Below are positions 33,906-47,163 of a DNA stretch of 64,000 nt, piece by piece; within the stretch, counting starts at the first letter, position 1; each line of letters opens with the position of its first letter. A program made the position numbers and the translations under genes. The notes under the pieces are model-generated. The model was given only the letters and a program-made list of their open reading frames with translations, ran no database searches and had not been told where the DNA came from. The stretch covers positions 31,501,477 through 31,565,476 of the forward strand of contig CM119264.1 in the NCBI GenBank assembly GCA_051294375.1, read 5' to 3'. This DNA is from Paraspadella gotoi (lineage: Eukaryota; Chaetognatha).

Positions 33906-34140
33906 TCAAAGTTGAAAGCATAAAAGAAAACAACGCGATCAAAATGTCATGGAAAAGAAAGAGAAAGAGGACGAAAATATAAAAGAACAAAGGAACAAAG
34001 ACATGGAAAAATTCTTAAGTCTAAGAAAACAGGGCAAAGGAACAAACTTAAGGGAACAGGGCAAAAGACTTAAACGAAGGGGAAAAGTTAAAAAAATAAA
34101 GTAGTATATGTGACCAGGGTAATCATATACTACTAAGAAG

Positions 34141-34180
<40 letters not shown>

Positions 34181-34619
34181 TAATATATTGGCAAGGGAGA
34201 TTTAAGACATGGGATGAGAAAACACGGCAGGGTCTGATGTAATATACTGACAAGGGAGATTTGGAGAAAAAAAACATGGAAAGACGAAGCTGAAAATCTG
34301 AAATATAGTGTAAAAAAAATTTAGGAAGAAAACAAAAAAAATAGAATTTTAGATTTCTTTCTTTTTTCTTTTTTTTTTCTTTTTTAAAAAAAATAAAAGA
34401 AAATCAAGGGAATTATATGTCAAGAAAATAAAAGAGAAATAAAATGAAAATGAAATAAACAAAGTTAAATAAAACGAAGTTAAAATAAATTTAATCAAAT
34501 TAAATTTAAAAAAAATAAATTAAATTAGGTTAGATCAATTAAATCTAATCAAATTAAATTAAATTAACCTAACAATAAACGATATGGATAAATTTGTGAG
34601 ATTATATTATCGCTACCCG

Positions 34620-34765
34620 TTTGTTCTGTTCAATAGCGCCCGAATCGCGCACTGGGCTAACGCTTCATCTCCGAAATCCAAAGGTCACGAGTTCTATACC
34701 TGTTCGGAACAGTCCTTGCAAAAGAGTTTCCGGTGCCAAGCTTACAGCTCGTTCTGAAATTCCGG
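34620..34765 (+). mobile_element. tRNA-like repeat (SINE-like), block B
   Basis: GC-richer block in AT-rich DNA: gcgcactgggctaacgcttc, then caaaggtcacgagttctata, then cctgttcggaac. The first part resembles a pol III A box and agttctatacc resembles a B box. No complete tRNA cloverleaf could be drawn, so a tRNA-derived SINE head is more likely than a tRNA gene. A (GA)n tract follows directly. Confidence 0.35.
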
Positions 34766-34770
34766 ACATC

Positions 34771-34821
<51 letters not shown>

Positions 34822-34974
34822 CCGAAATAAAACACGAAGAAAAGAGAACAAAAATAAAGAAAAAGAAAAATATGAAAAGGAACAAAAAAGCAACTCAGAA
34901 ATTGATTTATAGGAAACAACTTGGCCTCCCCTTTATTGTAATGAAATTGGTAAAACAAATTATCCATTCATTTA

Positions 34975-35060
34975 ATAAATAAGCTATCTTGCCCCTGACT
35001 TTGGACAGGCTTTGGTGGTTTAAGGCCTCCATCAGTCTTACAAGATAATGACATAGCAGG
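34975..35060. repeat. Dispersed repeat gcccctgactttggac
   Basis: Reverse complement of the repeat at 3055-3130. Another copy is at 43205-43275. Confidence 0.5.
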
Positions 35061-36276
35061 TCCCTGCAAGCTTTCAATATCATGTTAAATTTTGCAAATT
35101 ATTTTATCCTAAAATAAAGTAAAAAAATAACAAAATAAATTTAACTTTTTTTTCCTTCTAATAAAATTGAATGGTTTTTTTCATTTAATCCATTTTATTT
35201 TTTCTTCTCTTTTCCTTTAATCCGTTTAATCCCACATCTCAACTCCTCATTCTGTTCCTCCTTTGACTCCTCCTACCTCTATACCTCCCCCTCTTCCTTC
35301 ATCTCCTGCTCCTCCTACTTCTTCTCTTCCTCCCCTTCTCCCTCCCCTTCTTCCTCCTCCTCCTCCTCCTCTTCTTTCCTGTTTCCTCTTCTTTTCCTCC
35401 TCTTCCTTCTCTTCCTCCCCCCATTTCCCCTTTTCCCTACCCTTCTTCCTCCTTCTCCTTCCTTAGCTCCTCCTCTTTATTCCCCTCTTCCTCTTTCCCT
35501 CCCCTTCTTCCTCTCCTCCTTCTCCTTCTATCTCTTCCTCTTACTTCCCATCTTCTTCCCCTTCTTTCTCCCCCTCTTCTTCCTTCTCCCTCAGATTCTC
35601 TTCCTCCTACCCCTCCCCCTTCTTCCTCCTCCTCTTCCTTCTCCTCCTTCTCCCCCTCCTCCTCCTGCCCCACCTCCCCACCCCCCCTTCCTTCCTCTTC
35701 CTCTTCCTCATCAACTAAAATGGCGCTAAAGCGAGACAATGGGCCTTTTTCCTTCTCCACGGCTGCCGCCCCCCCCCCCGCCGCTGAAGCCTCCGCCGCC
35801 TCTTGACTTACCTTTATCTCTCTCTCCTTCTCTCTCCAGGGTTTTCGCCTTTATCCTTTTTTTTCTCCTTTGCTTTAATTATTCTTTCCCTTTTTTTTCT
35901 CTCTCTCTTTCTCTCCTTTTTTCTTTCCTTTTCTTCCTCTTTTTGTTTTTCTTTTCTATTTCCTTTTTCTTTTTTCTTCCTTTCTTTTCCTCTTCTTTTT
36001 TTTCTTTTTTCTTTTTTCTTTTTCTTTTTTATTCCCATTTCTTTTCCGTTATTTTCATTTTTTCTCCTTTGCTTTAATTATTCTTTCCTTTTTTCTCTCT
36101 CTCTCTTTCTCTCATTTTTCTTTCCTTTTCTTTTCCTCTTCTTTTCTTTTTCTTTTTTTCTTTTCTTTTTCTTTTCTCTGTTTCCTCTTTTTTTTTCTTC
36201 CACTGAAACGACGACCCATAACAATTTCTTTTAGTTTTTTTTTCCCGGATTTTTACTTTTCCTCCTCCTCTCTCTT

Positions 36277-36315
<39 letters not shown>

Positions 36316-36418
36316 TCTGTCACTTTTTCTCTCCCTCTTGTTTATCTCTATCTTTATTGCCCATAGGGAGGCTTTTCTTTTCTTTCTTTAAATGAGGGTT
36401 TCACCTAAAAATTCTTCT

Positions 36419-36485
<67 letters not shown>

Positions 36486-36803
36486 GAATTCCTCAAACCG
36501 TTCACAAACAGAACGTGATCAAGGTTATGATTTTATTTAGACCCAAAACTCGGAAGCCAAAGTCCTCCAAGTCCCAGGCTGTTCGGCTATTTTTTATTTT
36601 AATTTAGTTTAGTTTTAGATAGAATCCCGTAGGAGACAGTTTAGTTCTTAATATTAAGACTAAGTAGGCTCCATCCGGGGAGTGTAGAAAAATCGATGTT
36701 CATTTGTCGTTCATCTCTCGTCAGCGGGCGATTCCTGGCGTTCACTTAAACTGTACTGACAAATTATACTCCGTAGTAACGTATTCAACAAAAGATCAGT
36801 GTT

Positions 36804-36983
36804 NNNNNNNNNNNNNNNNNNNNNNNNNNNNNNNNNNNNNNNNNNNNNNNNNNNNNNNNNNNNNNNNNNNNNNNNNNNNNNNNNNNNNNNNNNNNNNNNN
36901 NNNNNNNNNNNNNNNNNNNNNNNNNNNNNNNNNNNNNNNNNNNNNNNNNNNNNNNNNNNNNNNNNNNNNNNNNNNNNNNNNNN
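36804..36983. other. Assembly gap (180 N)
   Basis: By alignment with copy C the missing part corresponds to about 45071-45280. Confidence 0.9.
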
Positions 36984-37099
36984 ATATATAGTTTAAAATT
37001 TTTTTTTAATTTTTAATTTTTTTAATTAGTAGAAGAAGTTTGAATTTGTTTACAGCAACGATTTTATTGCTACATAGGGACGTACATGTTTCGGCTTTA

Positions 37100-37481
37100 N
37101 NNNNNNNNNNNNNNNNNNNNNNNNNNNNNNNNNNNNNNNNNNNNNNNNNNNNNNNNNNNNNNNNNNNNNNNNNNNNNNNNNNNNNNNNNNNNNNNNNNNN
37201 NNNNNNNNNNNNNNNNNNNNNNNNNNNNNNNNNNNNNNNNNNNNNNNNNNNNNNNNNNNNNNNNNNNNNNNNNNNNNNNNNNNNNNNNNNNNNNNNNNNN
37301 NNNNNNNNNNNNNNNNNNNNNNNNNNNNNNNNNNNNNNNNNNNNNNNNNNNNNNNNNNNNNNNNNNNNNNNNNNNNNNNNNNNNNNNNNNNNNNNNNNNN
37401 NNNNNNNNNNNNNNNNNNNNNNNNNNNNNNNNNNNNNNNNNNNNNNNNNNNNNNNNNNNNNNNNNNNNNNNNNNNNNNNNN
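37100..37481. other. Assembly gap (382 N)
   Basis: By alignment with copy C this replaces most of the foldback element 45313-46758 and following sequence. The true missing length may be near 1.7 kb, more than the N count. Confidence 0.85.
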
Positions 37482-37566
37482 AAGTTGCATTGAAAATCGA
37501 TTTAGAAATAGAAGGAAAAAAGATTTTTTTTTGAAAGAACTAGAAGTTATAAAAAGTGTTTAATTA

Positions 37567-38030
37567 AAAAAAAGAGAGAGATTCTGATTAGAGCTTAAAA
37601 AGTTAAGCCAAAAATATAATCACAACTTTTTAAAATCTTGATGTTTTATGACCAAAAATTAGTAAAAACTGCTAAAATCAATCGGATGATGATGATGAAG
37701 GATGGATGATTTTAAGGTTTTTCTCATTTAACCCACTTATCAATCAAAAATATTGAAAAAAGATTGTACCTTTGTGTAGTTAACTTTTCATAACTATTTG
37801 AATCTGCTTTAAAAAAAATAAAAAATTCCAAGAAATTTTTGACATTCTATCTAGAAATAAATATAAAGAAAATTGAATCTACTAATCTTCTTTGCCATTT
37901 TAAACAAAATTTTGGTCCACTTGAAAGTTTCCTCAAGAAATGATGAAGTTTCATTTGGAAAGGTTCCCAAATCAAACTTCTGACCCACCCATTGACGAAG
38001 TTGGCTCTACCGGTAGGCGGATCGATACAT
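37567..38030. repeat. AT-rich dispersed repeat, copy 1
   Basis: Matches 61930-62360: gagcttaaaaagttaagcca, a (GAT)n spot, acttttcataactatttgaa, and the end catttggaaaggttcccaaa followed by cttctgacccaccc. A more distant relative lies at 46810-47060. The element type is not recognised. Confidence 0.65.
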
Positions 38031-39793
38031 AGTTTGGGGGCCTCCTGTCCTGTGATCCTGGTATTTCCACATGTACTTAAAATATAGTATATGAAGTTAA
38101 TTTTTTAAATGTAAAATATGCGATGATGAATATTACGTTTTAAAATTTACCGGCACTATAATATTGCTAAATGAAGATGTAAAGAACAAATGTTCTCAAT
38201 CAATATCGAAATAATTAGCAAGAAATAATTAAAAATCTAGTCACGTGTTTTATCTCAAAAGTATTAATTATGTTTTTCATAAAGTTAACGTAACTCTTAA
38301 AAATATATTTTTTTAGTAAAGGATATAGATAAAAAATATTCTAATATAATAATAATGTGATTAGTAATGAAAAGATTAAAGTATTGTTCCTCATGCATCA
38401 AGGAAAATAAATAAATGTTTTGTTCTTTGGCAATGCCAAATCATTAGTGAATTACAATTAATACTTTTAAGTATTATTAAAATTTTAGTAACAGATTTGG
38501 GAGATTCTAAAGTTATAAAACAAGAAATTGAATAAAAGAAAATAGTTATGGTTTTAATAAAAAAAGGATGTACGAATAAGTTATTTTATTATAATAAACA
38601 ATTTTCAATTGATCTTCAGTAAATACCTTTTATAACTATTGAATCAACATTCGATAAGTCTTTATCTTGTGAAAAATATTATTGCCTCGTAACTCTTCTT
38701 GGTCAATTTGTCCATTATGTTATGCGTCTGTATGTTACCTTACGTACTTCACTGATTGCCATTTTACATTAAGAGTTCGATTAATAAAAAAGTATTGACT
38801 CTTTATGGATAATGTTAATGGTGAGTTTCAGATACAAGAAGGAAGATGCAAAGTTACTTCCTTCTATTTTGAGGAAAGAGGATAGAAAATTATGGATTCT
38901 TTAAAATATTAAATTGGGAAATCCGTTACTGAACTTTGTTCCATTGTCAATCCATAAATGCAAAAGTTTAACCATGAGGAGAGTTTCATATGATATACTG
39001 TTTTGATCTTCGGGAAGGTTTTGTTATTTTGGTCATTGTTGGTATGTGAAAAAAGGAAACGGTAAATCAACTACGTATAAACTCCACATATTCAGTTTTT
39101 CTTTAGGTTAAAAACCTTCTGAATCTATCAAATCATTCAATCTAATGAATTGGTTTTTGTCCTACCAGACGTTTTAAGGGATATCTACCAAACATATATT
39201 TATTGCGTGCTATTACCTTCAACACTCACATCTTTCTTTTTGTTTTCATGCCAATGCCCATGGAGACGAGGCGTTCATGATATTCCCCATACGAACAGTT
39301 TAACGTGAGTTTCAAGAGAAAACGTTGGCAAATAAAAAAATAAGACTTTTATAAATAGAGAGAGAGAGAGTTTCCAACAAAGAATTGAGAAAGGTAAGAT
39401 TTAAAAAAAAATTATTTGATTTTTGGAAAAATATATCGTTTTCGAATCTGCTAATCTTATCAAACAACGGAAAAGAGAGAAAATTTACAATGAGACTTTT
39501 ATAGTACAGCAAAATATCCCATCAGAAACTCACGTAAACAGTTCGACCGGGTGAAATCCACGAGCGCTCGTCTCCGCGGCGTGAAGACAAAAGAAATACA
39601 GCGTTTCTTCCGGGCAAAACAGTATTTTTGAGAATTCAGTGAAACTAACTACTACGATTGAAAAGTCCTTTAAAAATTGAGGCGGGAGACACTGCCGGGA
39701 ACATACGACCATAAAATCAATGGCCTAGTAAGTGTCAAATGACAAAAAAAGAGCTAAAGCGATATCTTTAACATCGCCCCGTCAATCTAGTTG
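38031..39793. other. AT-rich DNA unique to the space between blocks B and C
   Basis: About 1.75 kb without tandem repeats or coding signal. A fragment agagagagtttccaacaaag at about 39357 is also found in the foldback family (45490, 48825, 51555). Confidence 0.5.
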
Positions 39794-40241
39794 TGATGGG
39801 GTGATTGACTTGAAATTTGTATTGCGTAGAAAAAGTGTGTGATTAACTGGAAATCAGTTTCGATGGAATCGTTTGAGTGGAATTGATTTAAATGGAAAAA
39901 ACAAATACTTATTTCACTAATGATTATGCTTCTTTTTCTATTTATTTTTAATGTAAATGCAAATTTATTATTAATCAAATATTAATCAGTTAATTAATCA
40001 ATTAATCAGTTAATTAATCCAAAAATTAATTAATCAGTCCAATTAATCATCAAAACAAACATTCGGATCAAATTAATAAATTAATTTCTAATTAGTTTAA
40101 TAAATAACTTGAATAATTAATATTTAATTAATTAAAATAATTAATTAACTGAATAATTATTAATTAACTATTATTATTAATTATACTATTAATTAACTAT
40201 TGATAATTAATTTACCATTAATGATCGTGGGCAGATCCGAC
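39794..40241 (-). mobile_element. Truncated hairpin-ended MITE, block C
   Basis: Only the part from gattgacttgaa to gggcagatccgac is present. The hairpin end and CCGT run are missing, and the left break coincides with the start of block C. Confidence 0.65.
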
Positions 40242-40643
40242 ATTGTTTGTTAAAATTGTTTTTAAATTTTTTTGTATAATTTTTCAATGTTTAATGCTTT
40301 AATATTTAAACCTTCAATCATATAATTTTGACTAACAAACTAGATTCTCTTACTCATTATAAACTAGACGCATCAAAGAAAAGATTTGGTTGTGAGACAA
40401 AAAAGAAACAAAAGCGAAAAATATTTGGGGAGAGATCAATATTTAGAGCTGTCGTCGTTTGTCGGTCCCGTCGTCATTGTCGTCGTCATCCGTTGTCGTC
40501 GTCGTTGTCGTCGTCATAGTCGCGTCGTCACTGACAAATCCAAGAAAAGTAAACAAATAAACAAAAAAGAGAGGAAAAAAAGACTGAAATTCGTTTCATC
40601 CAAAGAAAAAAAAAGGATTTTCTCTTCTAGTATAAGTCTGTGA

Positions 40644-40674
<31 letters not shown>

Positions 40675-41467
40675 TCTAGGCTCTGACAGTATTTTCCTTT
40701 TTTTCTTTTTTTCTTTTTTTCTTTATATCTCACATAAGTTTATTTTATTCCCATTTTTTATTCTTCTTTTCTTTTCGAGACTTTTTCTTATTCTGTTCAA
40801 CAAGAATCTTTTTATGTTGCGCCGCGTGTTCTCGCCAGCTGATCTATAAGTCACTTTTCGGTCGGTCGATCGGTCATTTTAACAATCTATTCTTCCGCAT
40901 CATTTGCTATTTTAAATACTTACAACTTTAGTAATACTTATTTATATATGTAGAAAGTTTATATACCATGAGACATGCTTATGAAATGGCGCAGTATAGT
41001 AACTAAATTATATGCAGTCACGTGATGTAAAAGTGGCATATTTTGGGCTAATTCTAGTTTACTTTATTTAATCTTACAGATAAATGATCGACCATGATTA
41101 TAGTTATGAAATCATAACATCATGCAGCTCAACCCATAAATTGAGGATCCTTTTTCCTTTAATTTTTCTTTTCTTTTTTCTTTTTTTTCCTTTTCTTTTT
41201 TCTTTTTCGTTTTCCTTTTATTTTTTTCCCTTTTTTTTTTCTTTTTTTCTTTTTTCCTTTTCTTTTTTTTTTTCTTTTCTCTTTTTTCTTTTCTTTCTTT
41301 CTTTTTCTTTTTTTCTTTTATTTTTTCCTTTCTTTTTTAATTTCTCCTCCCTAGTGATTTCCTTTCCCCAACTGACTCCTTATTTTTGACACTTTTCCCA
41401 AATCGCAACAACATTTTGTTTTCTCAAAAAAGAGAAACGAATCAGCAAAAATATTTTCCTTTCGATT

Positions 41468-41758
41468 TGACTCAGTTGACCTTAACCCAGTTGATCTTAT
41501 CTCTGTTGACCTTATATCAGCTGATCTGACCTCAGTTGACCTAACCTCAGTTGACCTTAACTCAGTTGACCTAACCACAGTTGACCTGACCTCAGTTAAC
41601 TTTATCTCAGTTGACCTTGCTTCAGTTGACTTACCTCAGTTAACCTTATATAAGCTGACGTGACCTCCGTTGACCTGACCTCAGTTAACCTTATCTCAGT
41701 TGACCTAACCTCAGTTTGACCTTACCTCATTGACCTTACCTCAGTTGACCTTACCTCC
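41468..41758. repeat. 15-bp TGACCT minisatellite, block C
   Basis: Same array as 33180-33475 with a few unit changes, e.g. gttgatctt and a lost half-site. Confidence 0.88.
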
Positions 41759-42849
41759 GAGTAGATTTCGGGATTCTTAGGTTGTACTTGAAATTAGTTT
41801 GTTTAAATTTGCATCTTAACTGTTATTTCTGATTGACTTTAGTCGTAAATTGGACTAGTATTGCCAAGAGATGATAAACGAGACAGTATGCTCTATTAAG
41901 AAAGTAAAAAGGGGCATGGCATAGCATGGGCATAGGAATGTCTCAATGGAGGCATGGCTAGTAGGGGGCATGGGAAGTCTCAATGGAGCATGTCATAGTA
42001 GGGGCATCGTGATGTCTAAATAGGGGCATGGTATTGCATGGGCATGAGGAATGTTCCAATGGAGCATGGCATAGTATGTGCATGGGGAATGTCTCAATGG
42101 AGGCATGGCATAGCATGGGGCATGAGGAATGTCTCCATTGAGGTCAAATGAAGATAAAGAGAAACAACGCGATCAAAATGTCCGGAAAAGAAAGAGAAAG
42201 AAGACGAAAATATAAAGAACAAAGGAACAAAGACATGGCAAATTCTTAAGTCTAAGAGAACAGGGCAAAGGAACAAAACTTAAGGGAACAGGGCAAAAGA
42301 CTTACCCGAAGGGGAAAGTTAAAAAAAAAGTAGTATATGTGACCAGGGTAATCATATACTACTAAGAAGGTCAGAGAGAGAGAGAGAGAGAGAGAGAAGA
42401 GAGAGAGATCTTAATATATTGGCAAGGGAGATTTAAGACATGGGATGAGAAAACACGGCAGGGTCTGATGTAATATACTGACAAGGGAGATTTGGAGAAA
42501 AAAACATGGAAAGACGAAGCTGAAAATCTGAATATAGTGTAAAAAAAATTAGGAAGAAAACAAAAAAAATAGAATTTTAGATTTCTTTCTTTTTTCTTTT
42601 TTTTCTTTTTTAAAAAAAAATAAAAGAAAATCAAGGGAATTATATGTCAAGAAAATAAAGAGAAATAAAATGAAAATGAAATAAACAAAGTTAAATAAAA
42701 CGAAGTTAAAATAAATTAATCAAATTAAAATTTTAAAAAAATAAATTAAATTAGGTTAGATCATTAAATCTAATCAAATTAAATTAAATTAACCTAACAA
42801 TAAACGATATGGATAAATTGTGAGATTATATTATCGCTACCCGTTTGTT

Positions 42850-42993
42850 TCTGTTCAATAGCGCCCGATCGCGCACTGGGCTGACGCTTCATCTCCGAAA
42901 TCCAAAGGTCACGAGTTTATATACCTGTTCGGAACGGTCCTTGCAAAAGAGTTCCGTGCCAAGCTTACAGCTCGTTCTGAAATTCCGACATCA

Positions 42994-42995
<2 letters not shown>
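42850..42995 (+). mobile_element. tRNA-like repeat (SINE-like), block C
   Basis: Counterpart of 34620-34765 with small indels; ggctgacgcttcatctcc and caaaggtcacgagtttatat are kept. Confidence 0.35.
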
Positions 42996-43052
<57 letters not shown>

Positions 43053-43479
43053 CCGAAATAAAACACGAAGAAAAGAGAACAAAAATAAAGAAAAAGAAAA
43101 ATATGAAAGGAACAAAAAAGCAACTCAGAAAATTGATTTATAGGAAACAACTTGGCCTCCCCTTTATGTAATGAAATTGGTAAAACAAATTATCCATTCA
43201 TTTAATAAATAAACTATCTTGCCCAGACTTTGGACAGGCTTTTGGTGGTTTAGGCCTCCATCAGTCTTACAAGATAAAAGACATAGCAGGTCCTGCAAAG
43301 CTTTCAATATCATGTTAAATTTTGCAAATTATTTTATCCTAAAATAAAGTAAAAAATACAAAATAAATTTAACTTTTTTTTCCTTCTAATAAAATTGAAT
43401 GTTTTTTTTTTCATTTAATCCATTTTTATTTTTCTTTCTTTTTCTTTAATCCGTTTAATCCCACATCTCAACTCCTATT

Positions 43480-44702
43480 CTGTTCCTCCTTTACCCTCCT
43501 ACCTCTATACCTCCCCCTCTCCTTCATCTCCTGCTCCTGCTCTCCTACTCTTCTCTTCTCCCCTTCTCCCCCCCTTCTCCTCCTCCTCTCCTCCTCTTCT
43601 TCCTTTCTCTTCTTTTCCTCCTCTTTCATCTCTTCCTCCCCATTCCCCCTTTTTCCCTACCCTTCTTCCTCCTTCTCCTTCCTTAGCTCCTCCTCTTACT
43701 TCCCCTCTTCCTCCTTTCCCTCCCCTTCTTCCTCCTCCTCCTTCTCCTTCTTTACTCTCCTTACTTCCCATCTTCTTCCCCTTCTTTCTCCCCCTCTTCT
43801 TCCTTCTCCCTCAGATTCTCTTCTCCACCCCTCCCCCTTATTCCTCCTCCTCTTCCTTCTCCTCTTCTCCCCCTCCTCCTCCCTCCTCCTCCTGCCCCAC
43901 CCCCCCTTCCTCCTCTTCCTCTTCCTCATCACTAAAATGGCGCTAAAGCGAGACAATGGGCCTTTTCCTTCTCCCACGGCTGCCGCCCCCCCCCCCGCCG
44001 CGAGCCTCCGCCGCCTCTTGACTTACCTTTACTTCTCTCTCCTTCTCTCTCCCAGGGTTTTCGCCTTTATCCTTTTTTTTTCTCCTTTGCTTTAATTATT
44101 CTTTCCTTTTTTCTCTCTCTCTCTTTCTCTCCTTTTTTTCTTTCTTTTTTCCTCTTCTTTTTGTTTCTTTTTTCTATTTCCTTTTTTCTTTTTTTTTCCT
44201 TTTTTTTCCTCTTCTTTCTTTTTTTCTTTTTTTTTTTTTTTTCATTTTCTCTTTTTTTTCCCATTTCTTTTCCGTATTTTCATTTTTTCTCCTTTGCTTT
44301 ATTATTCTTTCCTTTTTCTCTCTCTCTTTATCATCATTTTTTCTTTTCCTTTTCTCTTTTCCTCTTTTCTTTTTTCTTTTTTTTTTTTTTCATTTCTTTT
44401 CTCTCTGTTTCTCTTTTTTTTTCTTCCACTGAACGACGACCCATAACAATTTTTTAGTTTTATTTTTCCCGCGGATTTTACTTTCCTCCTCTCTCTCTTT
44501 TCGTTTCTCTCTCTCTCTTTCTCTTCGTCTCCTCTCTCTCTCTCATCCTCTCTCTCTCTCCTCTCTCTCTCTTCTCTCTCACCCTCTGTCACTTTTTCTC
44601 CCTCTTGTTTTATCTCTATCTTATTGCCCATAGGGAGGCTTTTCTTTTCTTTCTTTAAATGAGGGTTTCACCTAAGCAAATTCCCTCTCTCTCTCTCTCT
44701 CG

Positions 44703-44753
<51 letters not shown>

Positions 44754-44760
44754 TCCGAAT
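43480..44760. repeat. CCTCCT, CTTTT and CT pyrimidine tracts, block C
   Basis: Near-continuous pyrimidine interrupted by a GC-rich patch at 43930-44030 with aaaatggcgctaaagcgaga. All ORFs here are compositional. Confidence 0.85.
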
Positions 44761-45312
44761 TCCTCAAACTGTTCACAAATAGAACGTGATCAAGGTTATG
44801 ATTTTATTTAGACCCAAAACTCGGAAGCCAAAGTCCTCCAAGTCCCAGGCTGCTTCGGCTATTTTTATTTTTAATTTAGTTTAGTTTAGATAGAATCCCG
44901 TAGGAGACAGTTTAGTTCTTAATATTAGACTAAGTAGGCTCCATCCGGGGAGTGTAGAAAAATCGATGTTCATTGTCGTTCATCTCTCGTCAGCGGGCGA
45001 TTCCTGGCGTTCACTTAAACTGTACTGACAAATTATACTCCGTAGTAACGTATCAACAAAAGATCAGTGTTTATAGCGTCGACGCCAAGTATCGCACGGT
45101 ACGATCTCTCTTTACCACTATATATATATTAGGCCGGAACAGGTAAAACTAGAAGTTCTCTCAAATAAATAATGGTTAAGTGACTGTTAGAGAATATGAA
45201 AATGAAAATAATTTTTAAAATTTATCTTATTGATAAGCGCACGGAAGCATTTAAAGATTATTTTATAACTATAATATAGTTAAAATTTTTTTTAATTTTT
45301 AATTTTTTTATT

Positions 45313-45628
45313 TAGTAGAAGAAGTTGAATTTGTTTACAGCAACGATTTTTATTGCAACATAGGGACGTACATGTTCTCGGCTTTAAATTACAAGCCTTC
45401 TTCAGCGCCATAGAAAAATTGTTTGTGAATTTTTACAAATTATTTGTGCAAAGGAAAAGTAAGAGGGAGAGAGAGAGAGGGGAGGCGAGAGAGGGCAAAG
45501 TTTCCAACACAGAGTTGAGAAAAGAATAGTGGTCAGATGTGGGACAGGTTTAAGGTGAAGACAGATGAGCTAGATTGTGAAAAGAAATTAAGTGTGAAAA
45601 TTTTGAGAGAGAGAGAGAGAGAGAAGAA

Positions 45629-45659
<31 letters not shown>

Positions 45660-46758
45660 AGAGAAGAGAGAGAGTGAAAAGAAACAAGAAACAATACATT
45701 GTGCAATGTACAAACAGAGATAAATTATTTAAAATAACAGTGAATGAAATATTTTACAATAAACTATTATAAATAATTGAGTATGGAACAGGTGAAATTG
45801 AAATGTGAAAGGAAGGGAGAATTAAGTTTGTAGATATAATGTGGAAATGAAATTTAAGAATTAAGAAAATCGCTCAAAAATGAGCTGGCCCCCTTGGTTG
45901 AAGCAAATGAAGGCAGGACGAATGTGGTCGAGTCATTGGCGCGTCAGTGGCTGAGAGGTCATATCGGTTGACCTGTATGTGATGGACTAGGTAGGCTCCT
46001 TGCGAAGAGTCCAAAGGCTACCCTGATGTCTCTCTGGACTGGTACGCCTGTTGACTGCCCTCTTCTCGTCTGCTGGCAAGATGGTGGTTGTCATTCTTGC
46101 CCGCTTTTGCGGACATGGGTTGTGGACTCTCCCCTTCCTCCTGCAGCCGCCTTTTGGTGGGCGCTACTCCAACAGAGAGGGACGTGAGTTGCTGCAGTTG
46201 AAGGAGAGGCATCGTTTGCTCATTGCCTGCGCAAAGGTCTCCCCTGTTTTGTTGAGTAGAACAGGGGAGTCATTAGCGGCGTGTTGGGCCGGGTCCTCCA
46301 CCACGCTTTGATAAGCGATCACTAGCTGGAGGAGATCGATTGTCCTCGCATTCACGATCAAGAGGCGCCTCGAGACTCTTATATATGATCGCTCTCTAAT
46401 ACCTTCTTGTGAACCAGTTCGGGTACATGGGACAGAATGAGCGCTGACCTCTCTAAATAGAGGCCAGATATTACTGTAGTTCGCTACAATTAGCTCCAAT
46501 CTGTCCTTCTAACCTTAACTTGTCGCGTCACATCTCGCACACTATTCAATTGCTTCAAACTCAACTTAGGTTGCGTAAAGTACCTGTTGCTCCTCTCTCT
46601 GTCTCCCGTCTCTCTCTCTTTTACTTTTCCTTTGCACAAATAATTTGTAAAATTCACAACAATTTTTCTATGGCGCTGAAGAAGGTGAATTTAAAGCCGA
46701 ACATAGTCCCTATGTACCAATAAAATCGTTGCTGTAAACAAATTCAAACTTCTACTAA
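45313..46758. mobile_element. Foldback element of about 1.45 kb with ~150-bp inverted ends
   Basis: Left arm tagtagaagaagttgaattt, gtttacagcaacgattttta, ttacaagccttcttcagcgc, ttatttgtgcaaaggaaaag. The right arm at about 46610-46758 is its inverse (cttttcctttgcacaaataa ... ggcgctgaagaaggtgaatt ... cgttgctgtaaacaaattca). The interior has GA tracts (45465-45670), aatgagctggcccccttggt near 45880 and a GC-richer part at 45890-46500 with short ORFs but no recognisable transposase. Family members occur at 37028 (cut by a gap), 48655 and 51400. Confidence 0.7.
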
Positions 46759-46809
46759 TTCAAACACAACAAAACGAAGGAAATTCGATGCCTAATTTTT
46801 TTAATAGAT

Positions 46810-47060
46810 CGATAGAGCTTTAAAAGTTAGATAAAAGTTATTAATAACAAATTTTAAATTTTTTTTGTTTTATTGATAAATTTAAAAAAAAACATAAAAT
46901 TCAGCCAATGATGATGATGATGATATTTTTAAGGTTTTTTTATTTTTAACCAATTTATGTCAAATTTTTTAAAAATATGTAGTACTAACTTTCACTTAAC
47001 TTTTCAAGCTTTATAAGAATCCTTCTTAAAAATAAAATTTTAAAAAAATTGTCATTTGTT
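46810..47060. repeat. AT-rich dispersed repeat, distant relative
   Basis: Contains agctttaaaagttagataaa, a (GAT)n spot and ttttcaagctttataagaat in the same order as 37567-38030, but diverged. Confidence 0.4.
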
Positions 47061-47163
47061 ATATATTAATAAATATTTAAAAGCCAATGACTAATTTAAA
47101 AAGTTGCATTGAAAATCATTTAGAAATAGAAGGAAAAAAAGATTTTTTTTGAAAGAACTAGAA

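Larger units (their letters stand above)
30075..37566. repeat. Large repeated block, copy B
   Basis: The most complete copy apart from two gaps. Order: GA tract, tctgaaaggtgttaatggga, AT-rich DNA, CT tract, reverse MITE (30971-31823), GTC array (32036-32105), GA (32227-32255), T/C tract (32740-33055), 15-bp TGACCT array (33180-33475), 39-bp array (33620-33900), GA (34145-34178), tRNA-like repeat (34620-34765), GA, CCTCCT and CTTTT tracts (35250-36235), CT tracts, then gaps. The last supported part is aagttgcattgaaaatcgat at 37482-37566. Confidence 0.85.

Noticed and set aside
34620-34765. Functional tRNA gene
   Set aside because: A/B-box-like words are present but no full cloverleaf or acceptor stem could be paired.
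46051-46499. ORFs of 86 and 111 codons in the foldback interior, considered as a transposase remnant
   Set aside because: No recognisable catalytic or DNA-binding motif; overlapping opposite-strand ORFs indicate chance in GC-richer DNA.
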